From NCBI GenBank assembly GCA_018065035.1, contig JAGHUC010000118.1, positions 1-40,125 of the forward strand: a stretch of DNA of 40,125 nucleotides, in the 5' to 3' direction. Source of the stretch: Candidatus Egerieousia equi (GTDB lineage Bacteria > Bacteroidota > Bacteroidia > Bacteroidales > UBA932). Of this stretch, positions 34,323-40,125 are shown piece by piece (the stretch's first letter is position 1; the number at the start of each line of letters is the position of its first letter). Below the pieces are notes generated by a model that was not told the DNA's origin, did not search any database, and saw only the letters and a program-made list of their open reading frames with translations. The position numbers and the translations under genes are program-made.

Positions 34323-35324
34323 ATGAAGACTACGATGGAAGAATTTGATTACAATTATGTGATAGCAGGACGCCCCGGATACTATCAGGCCGGCTACAAG
34401 GATATAATGGATCTGCCGCAGGTAAGCTGGCACAGCAGCCATTACAGCGGCTTCAAGACATTCTGGGAGAAGCAGGCCGTTCTCTGGAATTTCGCAAAGA
34501 TTCCCAACAGAATCATCAAGGTCCCGTTTGCCAGATACGTTTTTCCGCGTCTGTATCCCCACAATTTCTCCAACGGCAAACCATTGTGCTTCCTTTTCTT
34601 CGGCAACACTCACAAGGTTTACAGATCAAGCTACACGGATTATCTCAGAAAGACTTATCCCGGAGTCAGGCTCGTACTGTTTCTCCAGGACCTCATCTCA
34701 CGCCATTATTCATTCGACCTTGATGAGGCCCGCAGCAAGTTTGACCTCATAATAAGTTATGACCGCGGCGAGGCGCAGCGTGAAGGCCTGCTCTTCCACC
34801 CCACCCCTATGTCAAAGGTTGAAATCAATGACAATCCCGAGATTCCAAGCAGCGATGTATATTTCTGCGGTCACGCAAAATCAAGATACCATCAGGTGCA
34901 CGAAGTGTTCCAGCTCTGCACAAAGGCCGGCCTCAAATGCGATTTCAACATCCTTGGAATGCCGGTTCACGCAGGCCGCCTCAACGGAATAAGATACCTA
35001 TCCAAGCCTATATCATACACTGAGAACCTTGAGAGGATGTACAAGTCCAGATGTATTCTGGAAATAATGCAGGACGGCGCCGACGGCCACACCCCAAGGC
35101 TCTGGGAAAGCATCATATACGACAAGCACCTCATCACCAACAACAGCGCCATCAAGGACTCCCCTTTCTTCCACAGCGATGGCAATCACCTCCTTTCCTC
35201 CCTCACCCCTGAAGGGATCAAAGCCTGGATTGCCCGGCCGGTACGCTATCCGGAAGAACTAAAGGACAGCCTCTCACCCCGCCACCTCCTCCACTTCATA
35301 GACCAACAACTTTCCAGACGCTGA
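34323..35324 (+). CDS. Putative GT-B glycosyltransferase
   Basis: A 333-aa protein without a signal peptide or clear membrane segment. A Rossmann-like N-terminal half (KPLCFLFFGNTHKVYRSSY, VRLVLFLQDLISRHYSFDL, FDLIISYDRGEA) and a C-terminal half with SSDVYFCGHAKSRYHQV, FNILGMPV, then EIMQDGADGHTPRLWESI near residues 250-267. The latter resembles the E-x(n)-E donor-site motif of GT4/CgeB-like enzymes. The sugar and acceptor cannot be inferred. The gene is orphan: promoter upstream, no polysaccharide genes nearby. ATG 34323 is used; ATG 34335 is an alternative four codons in. Confidence 0.5.
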   Translation: MKTTMEEFDYNYVIAGRPGYYQAGYKDIMDLPQVSWHSSHYSGFKTFWEKQAVLWNFAKIPNRIIKVPFARYVFPRLYPHNFSNGKPLCFLFFGNTHKVYRSSYTDYLRKTYPGVRLVLFLQDLISRHYSFDLDEARSKFDLIISYDRGEAQREGLLFHPTPMSKVEINDNPEIPSSDVYFCGHAKSRYHQVHEVFQLCTKAGLKCDFNILGMPVHAGRLNGIRYLSKPISYTENLERMYKSRCILEIMQDGADGHTPRLWESIIYDKHLITNNSAIKDSPFFHSDGNHLLSSLTPEGIKAWIARPVRYPEELKDSLSPRHLLHFIDQQLSRR

Positions 35325-35339
35325 ATTTGACTTTCACAC

Positions 35340-35364
35340 GTTCTGTACGTATAGCATACAGAAC
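35340..35364. repeat. Operator-like inverted repeat upstream of the ECF sigma gene
   Basis: GTTCTGTA (35340-35347), 9-nt spacer, TACAGAAC (35357-35364): 8 perfect pairs ending 18 nt before the sigma start codon, in a 58-nt gap. No U-tract follows on either strand, so it is not a normal terminator. It could be a regulator site, part of an ECF-dependent promoter, or a 5' leader hairpin. No TAnnTTTG promoter is present in the gap. Confidence 0.6.
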
Positions 35365-35382
35365 AGAGATTGAATTTATCGG

Positions 35383-35931
35383 ATGGAAAAGGAGACCTTC
35401 ATAGAATTCACTGCCGGAAACCGGGAAGCCTTCAGACAAATTGTTCTGGAATTCCAGCGGCCGGTCTTCTCTTTTGCCCTCAAGACGCTGGCGGATGAAG
35501 ATGACGCCAAGGACATCACGCAGGAAACCTTCATAAGAATATGGAAGAATCATTGCAAATATGACCCAGAACGCAAGTTCATAACCTGGGCCATGTCAAT
35601 TGCATCACATTTATGCATTGATTATCTGCGTCACAAGGAGAAAGAGATTCCACTTCCTGAAGACATTGACTTTCTTGACAGCTGGATGAAATCATCCAGG
35701 GATGGGTACCTGGAACTTTCGAACAAGGAGTGGGTGTCAATAGTCAGAACACTGGCAAGCGGACTGGCACCCAAGCAAAGAATAATCTTCACACTGAGTT
35801 GTCTGGAGGATTATTCAAATGCTGAAATCACACAGCTCACAGGCTTCAATCCAATTCAGATAAAGAGCAATCTGTACGTAGCTAAACAACTTATAAGAAA
35901 TAAATTAAAACAGCTAGGTTATGAGCGATGA
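35383..35931 (+). CDS. ECF-type RNA polymerase sigma factor
   Basis: A 182-aa group IV sigma factor. Region 2 spans about residues 20-85, with FSFALKTLADEDDAKDITQETFIRIWKN as the core-binding helix and WAMSIASHLCIDYLRHKEK as the -10-recognising part. Region 4 (about 120-175) contains LAPKQRIIFTLSCLEDYSNAEITQLTGF and the recognition helix IQIKSNLYVAKQLIRNKLK. Regions 1 and 3 are absent, as in all ECFs. The next gene overlaps by 11 nt and is its probable anti-sigma factor. Autoregulation through the upstream inverted repeat is possible but unproven. Confidence 0.93.
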   Translation: MEKETFIEFTAGNREAFRQIVLEFQRPVFSFALKTLADEDDAKDITQETFIRIWKNHCKYDPERKFITWAMSIASHLCIDYLRHKEKEIPLPEDIDFLDSWMKSSRDGYLELSNKEWVSIVRTLASGLAPKQRIIFTLSCLEDYSNAEITQLTGFNPIQIKSNLYVAKQLIRNKLKQLGYER

Positions 35932-36307
35932 ACTTGACAGCATTTTGCACAGACTGAAAAGCACATCTGGAACTCCGGAATTGGAGGATGCCGAATCGTT
36001 CGCACAGAAAATTCTTGAATTAACGCAGGAAGATTCAGCACATCAGACTATCAGGCCGGGAAGCAGAATCAGATTCCGGATGGTAAGCATACTGAAAGCA
36101 AGCACTTATGCGGCAGCCATTCTGCTTGTGGCATTTTTCATTCGCCTGCGGACAGATACAAGTTGTATAAAGGCGGCAGACACTGACAATCCACGCCGAA
36201 CAATCATTGTTTCTGAAAAAAGAACTGACATAACAGTCAATGAACGTATGAAAAAGATTTCAACAGCCCTCCAGATTGCAAAACTTCAAAACAAAGAAAT
36301 ATTATGA
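35921..36307 (+). CDS. Probable anti-sigma factor, single-pass membrane protein
   Basis: 128 aa: an acidic helical cytoplasmic N-terminus (1-50), an Arg-rich border, one membrane helix at about 58-75, and a 50-residue outer tail. Position after an ECF gene with an 11-nt overlap is the main evidence for an anti-sigma role. There is no H-x3-C-x2-C zinc anti-sigma motif and no FecR domain, so it is not one of the common classes. The stop overlaps the next start as ATGA (36304-36307). Confidence 0.6.
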   Translation: MSDELDSILHRLKSTSGTPELEDAESFAQKILELTQEDSAHQTIRPGSRIRFRMVSILKASTYAAAILLVAFFIRLRTDTSCIKAADTDNPRRTIIVSEKRTDITVNERMKKISTALQIAKLQNKEIL

Positions 36308-37425
36308 AAACCAATATCCTTAGAATATCAACTTTGATTTCCTTGCTGATGTTCACATGTTCATGCAACTGCGATTTCAGCATGCTCACATCAGTGGATG
36401 AAAACGGAGGAATAACAAGAACTATCACATGTCAAGCCAGTAAGGAACTGCTCTGCGGCAAATGGAACAATAATGAAGTGGTGAACGGAAACACAAGTCC
36501 GGTGAAGCCTGGAGAAGAATGGAACACAGAATGGATGATCAAAGGAAGCAATGAGAAAATGCTATGGCCTGTTTCTGATCTGCAATATGACTCACTATGC
36601 AAGGCAATGAACCTGAAAACCCTCAAAGACACTGCTATCGTAATGATGAGCAGGCGCTTCGAGTCCGTTCAGGAAATGAACGACAAGTTTCACTTTGACA
36701 TAATTCCAATGAAAACCGAAGCGAATTTCAAAAAGAGCTTCAGATGGTTCTATACGGAATATTCATTCTCGGAGACTTTTCCAAAGCGGAATTTTCTCAT
36801 ACCGGCAAGCAGATACCTTACAGAAGATGAGCTGACTTTCTGGTGCACGGGAGAAAACGTGATTTCAGAGAATCTCAGTGGCTCGGAGCTGTTCGACAGC
36901 CTTTGCGATATAGCTGAAAAAGCCCGCAGATGGCTTACAGCCAACTGCTTTGAGGAATATTGCCAGTATTTGATTTCACACTACGACAGCATTGAAAATG
37001 CCTCTATCAGCAAAGAAGAATTCATAGCATCAAAGGATGATTTCGTAACAAAAGGAGCAGCATCTGTCGAAGAATCGTTGTTTGATGAAATGCATGAAAT
37101 ATTCAGGAAGGCACTGGTCGAATACTATGGTACCGGATTCAATGCGGATGCTTTCATAGATTGCCTTCCTGAAGAGTTCGAACTTGATTCGGAGATACTG
37201 GCTGCCTTCCAGAATTTCTCTTTCGCGTATGCCGTGAAGCTTCCGGGAACAGACATCGCGGATGTGCATCCTGCAAAACTCAATCTTGGAATGTGCTACT
37301 CAAAAGATTATTCTGTCAGTTACTCATCACGAAAAATCAATGCATGGGCATGGGGACTTACAGCTCTTTTGATAATAATTCTTTATATTTGGACTGATAA
37401 TTTAAAGAAAAGGCAGAACAGATGA
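36304..37425 (+). CDS. Unrecognised exported protein with C-terminal membrane anchor
   Basis: 373 aa with an N-terminal signal ending near FTCSC (a possible lipobox at C19 or C21), a long mixed alpha/beta extracytoplasmic part with several Cys (C22, C43, C51, C93, C173, C196), and one C-terminal membrane helix at 347-363 followed by KKRQNR. I do not recognise the family. ATGA overlaps on both sides tie it to the putative anti-sigma gene and to alkD, which suggests a sensor or accessory role in the sigma system. That role is inference. Confidence 0.7.
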   Translation: MKTNILRISTLISLLMFTCSCNCDFSMLTSVDENGGITRTITCQASKELLCGKWNNNEVVNGNTSPVKPGEEWNTEWMIKGSNEKMLWPVSDLQYDSLCKAMNLKTLKDTAIVMMSRRFESVQEMNDKFHFDIIPMKTEANFKKSFRWFYTEYSFSETFPKRNFLIPASRYLTEDELTFWCTGENVISENLSGSELFDSLCDIAEKARRWLTANCFEEYCQYLISHYDSIENASISKEEFIASKDDFVTKGAASVEESLFDEMHEIFRKALVEYYGTGFNADAFIDCLPEEFELDSEILAAFQNFSFAYAVKLPGTDIADVHPAKLNLGMCYSKDYSVSYSSRKINAWAWGLTALLIIILYIWTDNLKKRQNR

Positions 37426-38132
37426 GCAGACTTTATGACGAAATGATTCAGAGGCGGGACCCATCGCAGGTGGAAGGACTTTCCCGTTTCTTCAAGACAG
37501 GCCCGGGGCAGTATGGTGAGGGGGACGTGTTCCTTGGAATAAAAGTTCCGGTGACGCGTGAAGTTGTGAAAAGGATGTGGAAAGATGTGCGTCTGGAAGA
37601 CCTTGATGACTGCATCAGTAGCGAATATCACGAAATGCGACTGGCTGCGCTTCTTACATTGGTCCAGATTTTCAAGCATGCAAAAAAGGATATTGAATTG
37701 CAGAGAGCCTGTGTTGCATATTATCTTTCTCACACAAAATATATCAACAACTGGGATCTGGTTGACCTTTCATGTTACGAGATTCTAGGAGCCTGGTTGC
37801 TTGACAAAGACAGGACACTCCTTTACAATTATGCATATTCAGGGGCTTCAATCTGGGAGCAGAGGATTGCGATTGTAAGTACAATGGGATTCATACGCAA
37901 GGGCCAGCTTGATGACACATACGCCATTGCGGAGATTTTTCTGAACAAGCCCGCACCGCTCCACGACCTCCTTCAGAAAGCGGTCGGATGGTTGCTGCGT
38001 GATGCCGGCAAAAGGGATCCGGAGCGTCTGCTCAAATGGCTGGAAACAAACAAGTCCAGGATGCCGCGCACAATGCTGCGCTATTCCATTGAAAAGTTCC
38101 CTGAAGAAGTCCGCAAATCCTTATTAAAATGA
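37422..38132 (+). CDS. AlkD-type DNA glycosylase
   Basis: HEAT-like-repeat alkylpurine DNA glycosylase (236 aa). Residues known to be catalytic or DNA-contacting in Bacillus cereus AlkD have clear counterparts: W111 and D115 (NNWDLVDLS), R148 (WEQRIA), W190 and R193 (VGWLLRDAGK). The helical repeats run through the whole protein, for example MRLAALLTLVQIFKHA at 72-87. AlkD removes 3-methyl- and 7-methylpurines without flipping the base. The start ATG overlaps the upstream stop (ATGA, 37422-37425), an unusual coupling to an envelope-protein gene. Confidence 0.93.
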   Translation: MSRLYDEMIQRRDPSQVEGLSRFFKTGPGQYGEGDVFLGIKVPVTREVVKRMWKDVRLEDLDDCISSEYHEMRLAALLTLVQIFKHAKKDIELQRACVAYYLSHTKYINNWDLVDLSCYEILGAWLLDKDRTLLYNYAYSGASIWEQRIAIVSTMGFIRKGQLDDTYAIAEIFLNKPAPLHDLLQKAVGWLLRDAGKRDPERLLKWLETNKSRMPRTMLRYSIEKFPEEVRKSLLK

Positions 38133-39898
38133 ATTATCCTATGAAAAGACTGATTTTCGCAATCACCATTCTATTGTCAATCAGCTGCAACAAGGCTGCT
38201 GATACAGTAGTTTTCGGAACAATCCGTACGGCGGATGAAGACAAGCCTGTTGTTGAAGCTATCGCTGTCAAGGATGGCAAATTCATTTATGTCGGTGACA
38301 AGACAGGTGCCGGAGCCTATATTAAAGAGGGCGTTACGCAAGTCATTGACCATGAAGGGAAGGGTATGGTAATGCCGGGCTGCTTTGACGGCCACGCTCA
38401 TTATATGATGACCATATCTCTTGCCAACATGAAGGGCGGACTGCTTTTCGTCCGCGAGGATGGCAAGGCTGAGATTCTGAAGAAAGTTGATGCCGCCACT
38501 CTTGAAGCTGCCAATGCTGGGAAGCATTGCCTGATGGGCTTTGGGTGGGATTACTATTCCATAATGATAGCCGCCCCTGAAAACAGAATCAATATAACAG
38601 AATTGGATGCCGTTTCGCACGGAGTGTCTGTAGCACTTTTTGACTCCGGCGGACACAATATGTTCTGTAATTCCGAGTGTTTCCGTCACTGTGGCATCAT
38701 AGACGACAATGGGAATGTGCTTATTACTGAAATAGCAGGCGGTCTGCTTGAACTTGATGAAAAGGGATTCCCTACAGGATTCATCAATGAACGCGTGACT
38801 GGTTATCCTATGCGTATGGGCGGTCTGGTTCCTGACGAAATAATAGATGATGAAGTTGCAAGCATAGCCCTTGAAAAATCTCAGGAACTGCTGCTCTCCA
38901 CCGGTTATGTGTCCTATATGGAAGGCTGGTCAAATGCCTACCATCCAAGCAAGTTCTACGAGATTGCAAACAACTTCGACAAGGAAGGAAGGCTTAAACT
39001 GCTATTATCAATGTCATATGAGGTAGAACCCTGGCAGAAGGATATGAGCAAGCAGATTGACTACCTTGTATCCATCAAGGAGAAATACGGAACGGCACAT
39101 GTGCGTCCACAGTACTTGAAGGTTTTTATGGACGGAGTTGTGGAAGCCACTACCGGCTCAATGTACAAACCATACAAAAGCGGAATTGTATTCAACAGTC
39201 ACTGGCCTGTGGACCGTCTTGCGGATATCACCAGAGAGTGTAATTCAAAGGGTATCACCGTTCACACACATACAATGGGAGACAAAGCCATTGCAGAGGT
39301 CACTGACGCATACATCAAGGGTGGAGACGGGGTGCACCGCAACTGCCTTGTACACTTACGCAATCCTCGCAAGGAGGATTTCAAGCGTTTTGCAGAAAAC
39401 AACATAGCCTGCACAGCGGGCATGACATGGCATATCTTGGACGAACTCAGTCTGGCCGTCTTGCCTGACTATTTGGATGATGATTACGTACTGCACGGAT
39501 ATCCCATCAGGTCTTTCTTCGATGCAGGAGTCAAGGTCTCCAGCCATACCGATTACCCGGCCAACGGGGTCTGCCCACAGGATCCGTTCGGAATCATGGA
39601 GATAGCCGTCACTGGCAGGATGCTCGACCCTTCCACAGGCAGGATGACTCCGGAATTCGACACTGAGGAACTCATCACTCTGAAGCAGGCGTTCCAGGCA
39701 CTTACCATCAACGGAGCATGGCAACTCGGGCTGGAGAACGAACGCGGAAGCATCAAGATTGGCAAATACGCAGATTTTGTTCTGGCCGACCAGGACGTGT
39801 TCAATTGTCCTGTAACGGACATCCACAAGACAAAGGTCGTATCCACCTGGTTTGAGGGCGAGAAGGTATATCAGGCGGCAATGGCCAAGGCTTATTAA
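38129..39898 (+). CDS. Amidohydrolase-family (YtcJ-like) lipoprotein
   Basis: A 589-aa metal-dependent hydrolase of the amidohydrolase-3 (YtcJ-like) group. Signal peptide with lipobox SISC (C20), then the N-terminal beta-sandwich. TIM-barrel metal ligands: H89-A-H91 (DGHAHY), a likely carboxylated Lys in YLKVFMDGVVEA, HTHTMGD, LVHLRN, and SHTDYP near 470. The C-terminal motif KIGKYADFVLADQDVF is typical for the group. The substrate is unknown. ATG 38129 overlaps alkD as ATGA; ATG 38141 would give a cleaner signal peptide. Last gene of the five-gene operon. Confidence 0.88.
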   Translation: MNYPMKRLIFAITILLSISCNKAADTVVFGTIRTADEDKPVVEAIAVKDGKFIYVGDKTGAGAYIKEGVTQVIDHEGKGMVMPGCFDGHAHYMMTISLANMKGGLLFVREDGKAEILKKVDAATLEAANAGKHCLMGFGWDYYSIMIAAPENRINITELDAVSHGVSVALFDSGGHNMFCNSECFRHCGIIDDNGNVLITEIAGGLLELDEKGFPTGFINERVTGYPMRMGGLVPDEIIDDEVASIALEKSQELLLSTGYVSYMEGWSNAYHPSKFYEIANNFDKEGRLKLLLSMSYEVEPWQKDMSKQIDYLVSIKEKYGTAHVRPQYLKVFMDGVVEATTGSMYKPYKSGIVFNSHWPVDRLADITRECNSKGITVHTHTMGDKAIAEVTDAYIKGGDGVHRNCLVHLRNPRKEDFKRFAENNIACTAGMTWHILDELSLAVLPDYLDDDYVLHGYPIRSFFDAGVKVSSHTDYPANGVCPQDPFGIMEIAVTGRMLDPSTGRMTPEFDTEELITLKQAFQALTINGAWQLGLENERGSIKIGKYADFVLADQDVFNCPVTDIHKTKVVSTWFEGEKVYQAAMAKAY

Positions 39899-40125
39899 GC
39901 CTGAGTTCAAGCACAAAACGCAATCGGGGAGAAGAATTTGAGCCGGACGGCTTTACCGATTGTTTCTGACACGAAGATACAGTTTTTTCAGAAACTGGAC
40001 TATTTTCATCCTAATATCCAAATAAAGTTTTGCTATTTTCCGCCAAGCAAATTACCGATGGATATTCTTGCTGTTTGGGGATATTGGAGTAAATTTGCGT
40101 AGTAAATGCTCAAATAACAAAATCA
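39899..40125. other. Gene-free 3' region with nested inverted repeats
   Basis: No ORF or tRNA was seen. Outer stem CAATCGG (39921-39927)/CCGATTG (39956-39962) encloses AGCC-GGAC-GGCT (39941-39952). A second stem GTTTCTGA (39962-39969)/TCAGAAAC (39988-39995) begins at the last base of the first. No poly-U run follows. GGATATT occurs at 40060-40066 and 40079-40085, and inverted at 40013-40019. Confidence 0.5.
40067..40097 (+). promoter_or_regulatory. Promoter facing out of the window
   Basis: CTTG (40067-40070), 19-nt spacer, TAAATTTG (40090-40097). No start codon with an open frame follows before the window ends, so the driven gene lies beyond 40125. Confidence 0.55.

Noticed and set aside
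34157-34348. 63-aa plus-strand ORF after the PUR gene
   Set aside because: It runs across a strong intrinsic terminator and the next promoter, and resembles no protein I know.

Overview
The window looks like a piece of a Bacteroidales (Bacteroidota) chromosome. Three things point there: a complete FimA/Mfa1-type (type V) pilus locus, lineage-typical families (DUF5606, a short PUR protein, a NusB protein with a long N-terminal extension, an AddAB-like nuclease pair), and at least eight promoter-like sites with the Bacteroidota -7 consensus TAnnTTTG, several with a TTG/TTTG -33 box 19-20 nt upstream. Genus and species cannot be fixed from the sequence alone. No rRNA, tRNA, IS element, prophage gene or CRISPR array was seen, and no gap between genes exceeds 300 bases.

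Layout. 1-4165 (+): menaquinone genes menD (5' end cut by the window edge), menB, menC and menE, in one tight operon. 4184-4621 (-): a small YqaA-like membrane protein with a promoter almost on its start codon. 4661-11853 (-): a five-gene type V pilus operon, transcribed DUF3575, OmpA-like DUF3868, fimbrillin, FimB/Mfa2 anchor, large DUF4906-like putative tip protein. 12027-18056 (+): addB-like and addA-like double-strand-break repair genes. 18058-20654 (-): pdxA-rnhA-gpsA. 20748-22865 (+): recG. 22969-24642 (+): glnS. 24644-25822 (-): an exported protein with a carboxypeptidase-regulatory-like domain. 25942-26811 (+): yicC. 26828-33710 (-): a nine-gene housekeeping run nusB-yajC-ybbR-coaE-djlA-like-DUF5606-rimO-fabG-folA, ending in an intrinsic terminator that lies inside the 3' end of yicC. 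33810-34157 (+): a PUR-family nucleic-acid-binding protein with a strong terminator. 34323-35324 (+): an orphan putative glycosyltransferase with its own consensus promoter. 35383-39898 (+): an ECF sigma factor, a probable anti-sigma protein, an unrecognised envelope protein, an AlkD-type DNA glycosylase and an amidohydrolase lipoprotein, all overlapping at stop/start codons. 39899-40125: no gene; nested inverted repeats, then a promoter facing out of the window.

Most of the window is conserved housekeeping or known accessory function. The part most likely to hold something undescribed is the ECF sigma operon (35340-39898). There, an 8+8 bp inverted repeat precedes the sigma gene. A non-standard membrane anti-sigma candidate and an unknown protein with an N-terminal signal and a C-terminal membrane anchor are translationally coupled to a DNA alkylation repair glycosylase and a metal-dependent hydrolase. 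This suggests, by inference only, an envelope-sensed response that includes base-excision repair.
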